From NCBI GenBank assembly GCA_937924145.1, contig CALDTJ010000037.1, positions 1 to 34,150 of the forward strand: a stretch of 34,150 nt of DNA, read 5' to 3'. Positions 16,674 through 24,742 of this stretch are shown here, in pieces. The stretch comes from an uncultured Saprospiraceae bacterium (lineage in GTDB: Bacteria; Bacteroidota; Bacteroidia; Chitinophagales; Saprospiraceae). Positions within the stretch are counted from its first letter, which is position 1. Each line of letters opens with the position of its first letter. The notes beneath the pieces were generated by a model. The model worked only from the letters and a program-made list of their open reading frames with translations, ran no database searches and had not been told where the DNA came from. The position numbers were made by a program, and so were the translations under genes.

Positions 16674-17549
16674 ATGTCGCTAAAACAATTTAGCGCTTGC
16701 TTTCTATTATTTACGGGAATCTTCTTGTTTTCCTGTACAGACACACCTCCTACCGACGAAGGAACAGATATCCTTTTGGCTAATGTTCAAAACAAATCCC
16801 TATACCTTACAGAATTAGACGGAATGTTTCCTGAGAGTGCAACTACTGAAGATAGTACTAAGATCATCAGTGCTTACGTAGAACGATGGATTAGAAAGAG
16901 TCTCTTGATGCAGGAAGCAGAGAGAAATATCCCTAAAGATTTAAACATAGATGAGTTAGTAAGAGACTATCGAGCATCTTTGGTCCAATATACTTACGAA
17001 CAAACCTTAGTAGAGCAAGATTTAGATTCTCTAATTACGAAGAGAGAATTAAACGACTTTTATGAAAAAAATAAAGAACAATATCAGCTAGATGCACCAA
17101 TTGTTCGCTGTTATTTTATTAAAGTCCCTCAAGACGCTGAAAGTTTAGCCGAAATTAGAACAATTTGGCAAGCTAATAATGCTGCTGACAAACAAAAATT
17201 ATTAGACCTTTGTAATAAAAATGCTACAGAATATTTATTGACTGATAGTATTTGGTATAAGGTTGATATTATTGCGAAAGAAATGCCAAAGGGCACAATT
17301 AGTAGTAATAATATTGGAGGTAGAAAAGCCTTTACCATTCAAGATAATGACTTTATTTATTTTTTCCGTTTGTTGGAATTAGTCAATAGAAAAGAGATTG
17401 CTCCGCTGTCTTATATCGAAGATCAAGCAGCAAAAGTGATTCTACATAGAAGAAAAATAAAATTACTAGAAGAAAAAAAAGAAGAATTGTACGAGCAAAA
17501 AACAAATCAAATCGAAGTATTCCCTTACACTCGTACGCCTAAAAAGTAG
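16674..17549 (+). CDS. SurA-like periplasmic lipoprotein without a clear parvulin domain
   Basis: The 291-residue product has a lipoprotein signal with lipobox LFSC (C21), so it is probably membrane-anchored on the periplasmic side. The mature part begins with a helical region resembling the SurA N-terminal chaperone fold (LNIDELVRDYRASLVQYTYEQTLVEQDLDSLITKRE split over about 83-120, then ELNDFYEKNKEQYQLDAPIVRCYFIKVP), the hallmark of this family just before a parvulin domain. The following segment (about 130-240) is too divergent for me to call an active parvulin; it may be a degenerate one. A lysine and glutamate-rich tail ends the protein. It lies between two parvulin genes and probably works with them. 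The start at 16674 gives a normal lipoprotein signal. Confidence 0.7.
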   Translation: MSLKQFSACFLLFTGIFLFSCTDTPPTDEGTDILLANVQNKSLYLTELDGMFPESATTEDSTKIISAYVERWIRKSLLMQEAERNIPKDLNIDELVRDYRASLVQYTYEQTLVEQDLDSLITKRELNDFYEKNKEQYQLDAPIVRCYFIKVPQDAESLAEIRTIWQANNAADKQKLLDLCNKNATEYLLTDSIWYKVDIIAKEMPKGTISSNNIGGRKAFTIQDNDFIYFFRLLELVNRKEIAPLSYIEDQAAKVILHRRKIKLLEEKKEELYEQKTNQIEVFPYTRTPKK

Positions 17550-17611
17550 TATATACTGACAATGTTTAATTTATCGTCAGTGTGTTAAAATAACTCTATA
17601 TGCCTATTTAT

Positions 17612-18973
17612 ATGAAAAATAGTATGCTCTTGTTAGCCTTTTTATTTGTGACTCATCTTGGTTTCGGCCAAAAGATAGTTATTGATAAAGTTATTAGTAA
17701 AGTTGGAAGTGAATTAGTTTTACTCTCTGAATTAGAAGAACAATTCGCTTATGCATCCAGCCAGCAAGGTGGGATTCCACCAGAGGCTCGGTGTCAGATT
17801 TTGGAGCAAATTTTATCTCAGAAATTATTATTAAATCAATCTAGATTAGATAGTATTGAAGTGGCAGACGAAGAGGTAGAATCTCAAATGAATGCTAGAT
17901 TTGACCGTATCCTACAAATGATGGGTGGAGATGTTGGTCAATTTGAAGCCTTCTATGGACAATCTATTCCAAAGGCAAAAGAAAATATGCGGGAGGAATT
18001 GAGAAATCAATTACTGACAGATAGAATGCGTTCGCAAATACTAAATTCTATTACTGTTACACCAGCAGAAGTAAAAGCATTCTTTTCTAGAATCCCAAAA
18101 GACAGTCTGCCTTATTTCAACTCCGAAGTAGAAATTCGAGAGATTGTAATGAAACCTGAGGTGAATACTGATGAAGATAGAAAAGCAAGAGAACAATTAG
18201 AAGATATTAGAATTAGAGTGATGGAAGGGGGAGAAGACTTTGCAGACTTAGCAAAAATCTATTCTGACGACCCTGGCTCTGCTCGATTAGGTGGGGACTT
18301 AGGAATGACTCAGAGAGGAAGTTTTGTTCCTGAGTTTGAAGCAGCAGCATATAATCTAAAACCAAATGGCTTTTCGAAGGTAATTAAATCAGAGTTTGGC
18401 TATCACTTCATTCAGCTGATCGAAAGAAGGGGAAACTCCATCAATACTAGACATATTTTAATTAAGCCAGAAATAACAGATGCTGATTTAGAATTGACTG
18501 TCCAACGCTTAGACAGTGTGAAAGCAATGATCGAATCTGACTCTGTCACTTTCTCCGTAGCTGTAAAAAGACACTCTAATGATAAAGTAGAAAGCTATAA
18601 TAATGATGGCTTATTAGTCAATCCAGCATCTCGTAATGCTATTTTTGAAGTGGGTGACTTAGAACCAGACATCTATTTTACAATTGATACGATGCAAGTA
18701 GGAGATATTTCTAACCCGCTTGAATACTTGGATGCAAGAGGAGAGAAATTATTTAGAATAATTTTATTACAATCTCGTACAGACCCGCATAAAGCTAGCT
18801 TAGCCTTAGATTATTCTAAGATTCAACAAGCTGCTATTAATGAGAAGAAGTCTCAGTATATTTCAAATTGGGTAGACGAAAGAGTAGATGCCACTTTCAT
18901 CAATATTGATAAAGAATACCAAGGCTGTCCATCCTTAGGAAAATGGTTGAAAGGTGATGGTATAAAGCCATAA
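17612..18973 (+). CDS. SurA-like periplasmic peptidylprolyl isomerase
   Basis: A 453-residue SurA-type chaperone from the ATG at 17612; an in-frame ATG at 17600 would add MPIY. The later start gives the cleaner signal peptide (MKNSMLLLAFLF...GFG-Q). The SurA N-domain follows (VIDKVISKVGSELVLLSELEEQ, CQILEQILSQKLLLNQ), then one clear parvulin domain at about 165-272 (VEIREIVMKPE, SDDPGSARLGGDLG, FGYHFIQLIERRG) and a second, weaker one (INTRHILIKPE to about 385). SurA escorts unfolded barrel proteins across the periplasm; I infer the same here. It follows the lipoprotein gene by about 50-60 bases and ends in a strong terminator, so it is probably the last gene of the operon. Confidence 0.88.
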   Translation: MKNSMLLLAFLFVTHLGFGQKIVIDKVISKVGSELVLLSELEEQFAYASSQQGGIPPEARCQILEQILSQKLLLNQSRLDSIEVADEEVESQMNARFDRILQMMGGDVGQFEAFYGQSIPKAKENMREELRNQLLTDRMRSQILNSITVTPAEVKAFFSRIPKDSLPYFNSEVEIREIVMKPEVNTDEDRKAREQLEDIRIRVMEGGEDFADLAKIYSDDPGSARLGGDLGMTQRGSFVPEFEAAAYNLKPNGFSKVIKSEFGYHFIQLIERRGNSINTRHILIKPEITDADLELTVQRLDSVKAMIESDSVTFSVAVKRHSNDKVESYNNDGLLVNPASRNAIFEVGDLEPDIYFTIDTMQVGDISNPLEYLDARGEKLFRIILLQSRTDPHKASLALDYSKIQQAAINEKKSQYISNWVDERVDATFINIDKEYQGCPSLGKWLKGDGIKP

Positions 18974-18996
18974 TTGAAATAGTAATATTATTTCTT

Positions 18997-19030
18997 AAAA
19001 GCGGTTAGAGCATGCATCTAACCGCTTTTT
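18997..19030 (+). terminator. Terminator of the parvulin operon
   Basis: Perfect 13-bp stem: AAAAGCGGTTAGA (18997-19009) and TCTAACCGCTTTT (19017-19029), loop GCATGCA, then a T-run. It lies 24 bases after the stop. Confidence 0.93.
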
Positions 19031-19084
19031 TATTGCCTACGATTAACGTACATACGTCATTTCCTAGCAAAAATAAATCAACAC

Positions 19085-19115
19085 TTGTAACCAAATAAAT
19101 AATTTAATAACTTTA
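19085..19115 (+). promoter_or_regulatory. Promoter of the pentapeptide-repeat gene
   Basis: TTG (19085-19087) and TAACTTTA (19108-19115) with a 20-base spacer; the -7 box is one base off TAnnTTTG. Transcription would start near 19121, 15 bases before the ATG. Confidence 0.45.
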
Positions 19116-19135
19116 TGTAAAATTTATGATTACAA

Positions 19136-19741
19136 ATGATAGCGAATTTAACAATAGAAGAGTATTTTCCATATTGTACGGAGTTGGGTGCGGATTGCTC
19201 AATGATCAACCGACAACGCATCCAACAATTGGTCTTAAGCAATAAACCATTAACAAAAGGAGCAATTGAAAAATCTATTGCTGCACATTTATTATTCTTA
19301 GAAAATGGTGGGGCAGGAGGACAATGGAAAACAATTCACCTAAAAGGAATTGTCCTAGCTTTATATTTTGGAGAAGAAGTCAATAAAGGTAAACAGGCTA
19401 ATTTTGAACTTCAACAGATTCCTTCGGAAATCGCGTTGAGAAATGTAGTCCTACCCTTCTCTAACTTTTGTTCTAGTAAGATAGAAAAAGTAGATTTCAG
19501 TGGCGCAGACTTATCGTATAGTATTCTCACGGATGTATTCAGTAAGTATGCAAACTTTAGTAATGCGCAATTAGCCTACACTGATTTTACTAGAGGTGAT
19601 TTTCAAGAAGCCAATTTTCGAAATGCCAATCTAATAGGAGCAGATTTTGAAAACTGCAACTTAAGGGGCGCAAATTTTAAAGGAGCGAATTTGAGGCAAG
19701 CTAGATTTCCTGGAGCTATACTTAAAGATGCTATATTCTAA
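19136..19741 (+). CDS. Pentapeptide-repeat protein
   Basis: A 201-residue protein without signal peptide or membrane segment, so probably cytoplasmic. The first 90 residues are mixed helix with no domain I recognise (contains FLENGGAGGQWKT). From about residue 105 a pentapeptide-repeat helix runs to the end, with the A(D/N)LXX or A(D/N)FXX pattern: VDFSGADLS, ANFSNAQLA, ANFRNANLI, ADFENCNLR, ANFKGANLR, ARFPGAIL. Such repeats build a right-handed quadrilateral beta-helix. Functions vary widely, and the gyrase-protecting Qnr type is only one of them; nothing here supports that role. It stands alone between two terminators, with its own promoter. Confidence 0.85.
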   Translation: MIANLTIEEYFPYCTELGADCSMINRQRIQQLVLSNKPLTKGAIEKSIAAHLLFLENGGAGGQWKTIHLKGIVLALYFGEEVNKGKQANFELQQIPSEIALRNVVLPFSNFCSSKIEKVDFSGADLSYSILTDVFSKYANFSNAQLAYTDFTRGDFQEANFRNANLIGADFENCNLRGANFKGANLRQARFPGAILKDAIF

Positions 19742-19767
19742 AAATGACTTGGCAAGAAATCATAAAA

Positions 19768-19801
19768 AAAGCGGTAATCACTATTGAGTAATTACCGCTT
19801 T
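19768..19801. terminator. Bidirectional terminator between the pentapeptide gene and ftsH
   Basis: AAAGCGGTAAT (19768-19778) and ATTACCGCTTT (19791-19801), perfect 11-bp stem, 12-base loop, with an A-run before and T/A-rich sequence after. It can serve both convergent genes. Confidence 0.88.
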
Positions 19802-19823
19802 AAAATTTATGATTAGATCCTAA

Positions 19824-21785
19824 CTATACGGTAGGATTTTCTTCTGGTACAACACCATTTGCGCTTGGTGCCTCTTCATCACTTACTGGCCTTGGGCCAA
19901 CCAATCGCTCTACATCTGACTTAAGCAACACTTCTTTTTCTAATAACTGCTGTGCTAATAATTCTAACTCGTGCCGTCTATCTCTCAATAACGCTTTAGC
20001 ACGGTCATATTGCGAATCAATTAACTTTCGAACCTCTTCATCAATCATATTGGCCGTATCATCAGAGTAAGGCTTATTAAATTGATCCTGCTGCATTGCA
20101 TGGAAAGATACATTCCCAACTTTTTCGTTCATACCAAAAACAGCAATCATACTGTAAGCCATTTTGGTTACTTGATCCAAATCACTTTGCGCACCTGTAG
20201 ATATTTTGTCAAAAACAACCGATTCTGCTGCTCGACCTCCCAAAGTCATACACATTCTATCCAATAAGGCTTCCGTTCTTGTGATGTATTCCTCCTTTGG
20301 CAAATATTGTGCGTATCCTAAAGTCCCAACGCCTCTTGGTACAATTGTTACCTTTACTAATGGAGAAGCATTCTCTAAAAACCAACCACAGATTGCGTGA
20401 CCTGCTTCGTGGTAAGCGATAATCTTTTTCTCCTTTGGAGAAATCAACTTATTCTTTTTCTCTAAACCTCCAATCACTCTATCTAAAGCATAGTTAAAAT
20501 CATCTAAGCTAACCGCCTTTTTATTTCGTCTTGCAGCTACTAAGGCAGCCTCATTACAAACATTTGCGATATCGGCACCTGCAAACCCAGGAGTCATTTC
20601 TGCTAATACATTTGGAATAATGTCTGGCCCAGTCTTAATCTTCTTCAAGTGAACTCTAAAAATAGCTTCTCTACCCTTCAAATCTGGTCGATCAATTCCA
20701 ATTTGTCTATCGAAACGACCTGGACGCATCAAGGCACTATCAAGTACATCGTGTCGGTTGGTAGCTGCCATTAGAATTACTCCTTTATCGGTGCTAAAAC
20801 CATCCATCTCTACTAATAGTTGATTCAAGGTATTTTCTCGTTCGTCGTTTCCTCCTTGCATAGCTCCTTTACCTCTAGCTCTACCAATTGCATCAATTTC
20901 ATCAATAAAAACGATACAAGGCGCTTTCTCTCTAGCTTGCTTAAACAAGTCTCTCACTCTTGATGCACCAACTCCTACAAACATCTCTACAAAATCAGAA
21001 CCAGAGATAGAGAAGAAAGGTACTCCTGCCTCTCCAGCTACTGCTTTTGCTAAAAGCGTCTTACCTGTTCCAGGAGGGCCGATTAATAAAACTCCTTTAG
21101 GAATTTTACCACCAAGTGCCGTATATTTTTTGGGATTTTTTAAGAAATCCACAACTTCCATTACTTCCACTTTAGCCTCATCTAATCCCGCTACATCCTG
21201 GAAAGTAACATTTACTTTTGCATTTTGGTCGAATAGTGTCGCTTTAGATTTTCCTATATTAAAAATCTGAGAACCAGGTCCTCCTGCTCCACCACCAACT
21301 CTTCGCATAATGAAGACCCAAATGGCTACTATAATTAAAATAGGGAAAACCCAACCCAAAAGAGGCGTTAGCCAATCTTTCTGTTCTTCGTAAGAAAAAC
21401 CGAATCGACTTTCTGAGTCTAAATTTTCTCTCAAACCATCAATATCCTTTTTGAATTCATCATCTGGTCCAATGTTGAAGATATAATGAGGGCGAACACC
21501 TAATTTACTTTGGGAAGCATCTTCATATTTTCCAGATGCTAGTCTATCTTTTTTTAGATAAACATAAGCATACTTCAAATTGACAACTTCTACTTTTTCT
21601 ACAGCCCCATCTTTAGCCATACCCTCAAATCTATCCCAATCAATTTTAGGATTGGTCGTATTTGAAACATTAAAGAGTTGTAGCGCTATTAAGAAAAGCG
21701 CTATCATACCATATATCCAATAAGAATTGAATTTAGGTCCAGTAGGCTTGTCCATATTATTATCCGGCTTATTTCTTTCTTCCAT
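19824..21785 (-). CDS. ftsH: ATP-dependent zinc metalloprotease FtsH
   Basis: FtsH is the membrane-anchored AAA+ protease that degrades misassembled membrane proteins and short-lived regulators as a hexamer. The 653-residue protein has an N-terminal membrane helix (about 24-41), a periplasmic part, a second helix (about 141-160, [15 protein letters not shown]), then the AAA+ domain with Walker A GPPGTGKT (about 237-244), Walker [12 protein letters not shown] and SRH residues ([10 protein letters not shown]). The zinc site HEAGH lies near 455, with the later aspartate in the [10 protein letters not shown] region. All key motifs are intact. A second methionine at residue 11 is an alternative start. 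rsfS precedes it on the same strand by 151 bases, and the pair is common in Bacteroidota. Confidence 0.97.
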   Translation of the reverse strand: MEERNKPDNNMDKPTGPKFNSYWIYGMIALFLIALQLFNVSNTTNPKIDWDRFEGMAKDGAVEKVEVVNLKYAYVYLKKDRLASGKYEDASQSKLGVRPHYIFNIGPDDEFKKDIDGLRENLDSESRFGFSYEEQKDWLTPLLGWVFPILIIVAIWVFIMRRVGGGAGGPGSQIFNIGKSKATLFDQNAKVNVTFQDVAGLDEAKVEVMEVVDFLKNPKKYTALGGKIPKGVLLIGPPGTGKTLLAKAVAGEAGVPFFSISGSDFVEMFVGVGASRVRDLFKQAREKAPCIVFIDEIDAIGRARGKGAMQGGNDERENTLNQLLVEMDGFSTDKGVILMAATNRHDVLDSALMRPGRFDRQIGIDRPDLKGREAIFRVHLKKIKTGPDIIPNVLAEMTPGFAGADIANVCNEAALVAARRNKKAVSLDDFNYALDRVIGGLEKKNKLISPKEKKIIAYHEAGHAICGWFLENASPLVKVTIVPRGVGTLGYAQYLPKEEYITRTEALLDRMCMTLGGRAAESVVFDKISTGAQSDLDQVTKMAYSMIAVFGMNEKVGNVSFHAMQQDQFNKPYSDDTANMIDEEVRKLIDSQYDRAKALLRDRRHELELLAQQLLEKEVLLKSDVERLVGPRPVSDEEAPSANGVVPEENPTV

Positions 21786-21936
21786 TATCTGTTTACGTTA
21801 AACAACTTTGAAAATCAACTTCGTATAATTGATCTAAGTTGACTTTCATTAAATTCATCCTCAATATAACCTGCTAAGATGAAAAATTGATTAGTGATCT
21901 ATGTATAAAATCGACTAGTACACCTAAAACATCGTC

Positions 21937-22320
21937 CTAGAGACTATCATATTCTGTGAAGGCTGCATCACTCCAAAGATTTTCTAAATCGTAAAACGCT
22001 CTTTTTTCAGGATGAAAAACATGAACGACTACATTGAAAAAATCCACTAGTACCCAAACGCCTGCATCCAATCCTTCCATATGAGCAGGTAACATACCCG
22101 TCTCTTCTTTCACTCGCTTTCTTACGTTTTGAGCAATTGACTTGACTTGTGTATTAGATTCTCCTTCACAAATTATAAAAAAATCTGTTGGTGTATCATC
22201 TAATTTTCGTAGGTCTAGCTTTACAATTTTTTTTCCTTTAATGTCTTGAATACTATCTAAAATCAAATCTGTAAACGATTCGACTGAGAGTGTTCCATTA
22301 GTTAATTGTTCTTGATTCAA
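21937..22320 (-). CDS. rsfS: Ribosomal silencing factor RsfS
   Basis: RsfS (Iojap/DUF143 family) binds ribosomal protein uL14 and blocks joining of the ribosomal subunits when nutrients are short. The 127-residue protein shows the family core: KIVKLDLRKLDDTPTDFFIICEG, SNTQVKSIAQNVRKRVKEE, then GLDAGVWVLVDFFNVVVHVFHPEKRAFYDLENLW, with the family's characteristic W-x-L-x-D-F and VVHVF strands. Length and start are typical. It is followed by ftsH, and birA is divergent; the order birA-rsfS-ftsH is familiar from Bacteroidota. A cluster of CTAAA/TTTAG palindromes lies directly upstream and may control rsfS and ftsH together. Confidence 0.94.
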   Translation of the reverse strand: MNQEQLTNGTLSVESFTDLILDSIQDIKGKKIVKLDLRKLDDTPTDFFIICEGESNTQVKSIAQNVRKRVKEETGMLPAHMEGLDAGVWVLVDFFNVVVHVFHPEKRAFYDLENLWSDAAFTEYDSL

Positions 22321-22329
22321 ATTTTATGG

Positions 22330-22369
22330 CTAAAATTTAGTAAGTGACTAAAAGTTTAGTACACTAAAT
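22330..22369. promoter_or_regulatory. Cluster of CTAAA/TTTAG palindromes before rsfS
   Basis: Three adjoining palindromes share one half-site: CTAAA-A-TTTAG (22330-22340), TTTAGT-N5-ACTAAA (22336-22352) and TTTAGT-N2-ACTAAA (22355-22368). They start 10 bases upstream of the rsfS ATG. They could be tandem operator sites or stem-loops in the leader. The rest of the rsfS-birA gap (22370-22603) has only a near-match -7 box for rsfS, TATTTTTA on the minus strand at 22410-22417, and TAGATTTT at 22511-22518 as a weak candidate for birA. Confidence 0.4.
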
Positions 22370-22603
22370 ATGATAAAAATGGGAAACTTATTTTATAGTT
22401 TCTAATCTGTAAAAATACGAAATTTTTATTCGACCTTTCGGCATATTCTGTTTCCGCTCTATTTTAATTGAAAATAATTCTCTATTACAACTATATCTAT
22501 GCTAAAATGTTAGATTTTTGAACCTAAATAATTGTTAAAACTCATTTTTATAACAGCTTTTGTAATAGCTTGTTGTGAACAAATTGTAATAAAAAAGTCT
22601 GAT

Positions 22604-23368
22604 TTGCTAAAATCCACAAACACTCTTTTCGTAGGAAAGGTTCTCTTTGAATTTGATTCGCTGAATTCTACGAATCAATACGCTTATGAATTACTGGCTA
22701 AAGAACGTCCAGCTGAAGGTACCGTTATACTGACTCACAACCAGTATGCCGGCAAAGGACAAGCCACAAATAAATGGGAAAGTGAGCCACTGAAAAACCT
22801 AACTTTCACAATTATTCTATATCCTAAATTTTTACCCGCTAGAAAACAGTTTTTGCTGAACCAAGTGGTCTCTTTGAGTGTTTTTGACACTTTAAAGAAA
22901 TATATTTCAGATGGTTTGACTATTAAATGGCCTAATGATATTTATGTTTTTGATAAAAAAATCACAGGTATCTTAATCCAAAACAGTCTAAAAGGAAGTT
23001 CGCTTCAATCTACGATTATTGGAATTGGTCTAAACGTCAATCAAAAACAATTTATTAGTGATGCCCCTAATCCGACTTCTTTAGCGCTGGAAATTGGAAA
23101 AATCGTTGATTTAAAAACTTTACTCGCAGAATTTTGTCAGCATCTAGAAAGTAATTATTTGCAACTCAAAGGAGGGCAAACAACTCAACTTCAACAACGA
23201 TATTTAAATGCATTATATCGTTTGAAGCAGCAGCAGCACTATCGAAGAGGGGATGGAAGTATTTTTAAAGGGCAAATAATGGGCGTGACAGATATTGGAA
23301 AATTAATTATTAAAACACAAAATGGAATAGAAGAATTTGCTTTTAAAGAAGTTAGTTATCTACTCTAA
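22604..23368 (+). CDS. birA: Biotin--[acetyl-CoA-carboxylase] ligase
   Basis: BirA attaches biotin to the carrier protein of acetyl-CoA carboxylase through biotinyl-AMP. This is the short form without the DNA-binding domain. Motifs: DSLNSTNQYA at the N-terminus, AGKGQATNKWESEP (biotin-AMP loop, with GKGQ in place of the common GRGR), LTFTIILYP, IKWPNDIYV, KITGILIQN and IGIGLNVNQ, then a C-terminal SH3-like domain. No ATG lies before the conserved start; the frame opens at TTG 22532, but family proteins begin near TLFVGK, so TTG at 22604 (M-LKSTNTLFVGK, 255 residues) is the better choice. cinA follows after 15 bases and is probably cotranscribed. Confidence 0.88.
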   Translation: MLKSTNTLFVGKVLFEFDSLNSTNQYAYELLAKERPAEGTVILTHNQYAGKGQATNKWESEPLKNLTFTIILYPKFLPARKQFLLNQVVSLSVFDTLKKYISDGLTIKWPNDIYVFDKKITGILIQNSLKGSSLQSTIIGIGLNVNQKQFISDAPNPTSLALEIGKIVDLKTLLAEFCQHLESNYLQLKGGQTTQLQQRYLNALYRLKQQQHYRRGDGSIFKGQIMGVTDIGKLIIKTQNGIEEFAFKEVSYLL

Positions 23369-23383
23369 AGAAATATAAAGAAC

Positions 23384-24652
23384 ATGAATGTAAATATAGT
23401 AACCGTAGGCGATGAAATTTTGATCGGACAAATCATTGACACGAATTCTGCTTGGATAGGGCAGCAATTAAACTTAGTTGGTGCGAATGTCACAGCTATT
23501 CATTCCGTCAGTGATTCAGTAGAAGGCATTCGAAATGCGTTAGATACCACATTGAAACAAGCAGATGTTGTCCTTATTACTGGAGGTTTAGGGCCGACAA
23601 AAGACGATATTACTAAAAAAACTATTGCGGATTACTTTGGTGCTGAAATGGTTTTCCACGATCCGACATGGGAGCGGATTCAGGGTATGTTCAAACGTTG
23701 GGGACGCAGTACAACGCCTGCTCATAAAGACCAATGTTTTATGCCATCTAATGCCACTATCCTATTTAATAAAATGGGAACCGCACCAGGTATGTGGTTT
23801 GAAGTTGATGGTAAGATCATTGTATCTATGCCCGGTGTACCTTATGAAATGAAATACTTAATGGAGTTTGAAGTAATTCCTAAATTAGTTGAGTTTTTTC
23901 CAGGCAAACCAATTGCTCACCGTACTATTCTAACGGTTGGGGAAGGAGAATCTAGAATCGCTGCAAGACTAGAAAATATAGAACAAACTTTACCTTCTTT
24001 TATGAAATTGGCCTATTTGCCCAATTTAGGTAATGTACGCCTAAGACTATCAGCTATTGCGGAAAATGGAGAGGACATTGAGACAGCATTGGATAAAGTT
24101 GCTCAGACCATAGTCGATGAACTTCCAGAATTGATTTATGGATATGGCACCACATCCCTAGAAGAGGCAGTTGGTAATTTATTGAAAGATAAGAGCCTAA
24201 CTTTATCTACTGCTGAAAGTTGTACAGGCGGGTTTCTTGCACATAAAATTACAAAAATCCCAGGTTGTTCGGTTTATTATAAAGGAAGTGTAGTTGCCTA
24301 CGCTTACGAGGCTAAACAGAATCAATTAGGTGTAAAAAAAGAGACTTTAGAAAAATACGGCGCAGTAAGTGAAGAAACGGTCAAAGAAATGGTGACGGGT
24401 GTCTTGAAAACTTTGAATACGGATATAGGTATTTCTATCTCTGGCATCGCTGGACCTGGTGGCGGAACGCCCGATAAACCTGTAGGTACAGTATGGCTAG
24501 CCATTGCTAATAAAGACCATGTAGAAACCTTAAAGTTGCAAATAGGTAAAGATCGTTTGCGTAATATTCAATACACAGCAGTAAAAGGGCTAGACCTGAT
24601 TCGTCAGTTTGTCCTCAAACATTATTCAGCAGAAATTCCTGTTTTGGATTAG
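23384..24652 (+). CDS. cinA: CinA family protein (NMN deamidase / ADP-ribose pyrophosphatase type)
   Basis: Full-length CinA of 422 residues. The N-terminal MoaB/COG1058 domain shows VGDEILIGQIIDTNS (about 7-21), LITGGLGPTKDDITK (about 65-79) and MPGVPYEMKYL. The C-terminal COG1546 domain shows LSTAESCTGGFLAHKIT, YKGSVVAYAYEAK, GAVSEETVKEMV and GISISGIAGPGGGTPDKPVGTVW, the NMN-amidohydrolase motifs. In studied bacteria it recycles pyridine nucleotides by deamidating NMN; a link to competence is known only in some groups. It lies 15 bases after birA. The -33 element of the next gene's promoter overlaps its last codons. Confidence 0.94.
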   Translation: MNVNIVTVGDEILIGQIIDTNSAWIGQQLNLVGANVTAIHSVSDSVEGIRNALDTTLKQADVVLITGGLGPTKDDITKKTIADYFGAEMVFHDPTWERIQGMFKRWGRSTTPAHKDQCFMPSNATILFNKMGTAPGMWFEVDGKIIVSMPGVPYEMKYLMEFEVIPKLVEFFPGKPIAHRTILTVGEGESRIAARLENIEQTLPSFMKLAYLPNLGNVRLRLSAIAENGEDIETALDKVAQTIVDELPELIYGYGTTSLEEAVGNLLKDKSLTLSTAESCTGGFLAHKITKIPGCSVYYKGSVVAYAYEAKQNQLGVKKETLEKYGAVSEETVKEMVTGVLKTLNTDIGISISGIAGPGGGTPDKPVGTVWLAIANKDHVETLKLQIGKDRLRNIQYTAVKGLDLIRQFVLKHYSAEIPVLD

Positions 24653-24674
24653 CCCTTTGAATACCCTAATTTTG
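24643..24674 (+). promoter_or_regulatory. Promoter of the 2-oxoacid dehydrogenase E2 gene
   Basis: TTTG (24643-24646) and TAATTTTG (24667-24674) with a 20-base spacer, the most complete Bacteroidota promoter in the window. The -33 part lies inside the last cinA codons. The predicted leader is about 60 bases. Confidence 0.7.
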
Positions 24675-24742
24675 CAAAGTAAAAATTTCTTTATTTTTTT
24701 ATGAATATCGTAAAAGAATCACTTTTTAGAAAACACTGAATT

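Noticed and set aside
19136-19741. Qnr-type quinolone resistance protein
   Set aside because: Pentapeptide repeats cover only the second half, and the length and N-terminal domain differ; nothing supports gyrase protection.
22532-22603. Lipoprotein-like N-terminus of birA (hydrophobic run ending in ACC)
   Set aside because: Biotin ligases are cytoplasmic and the conserved domain starts later; the TTG at 22604 is preferred.
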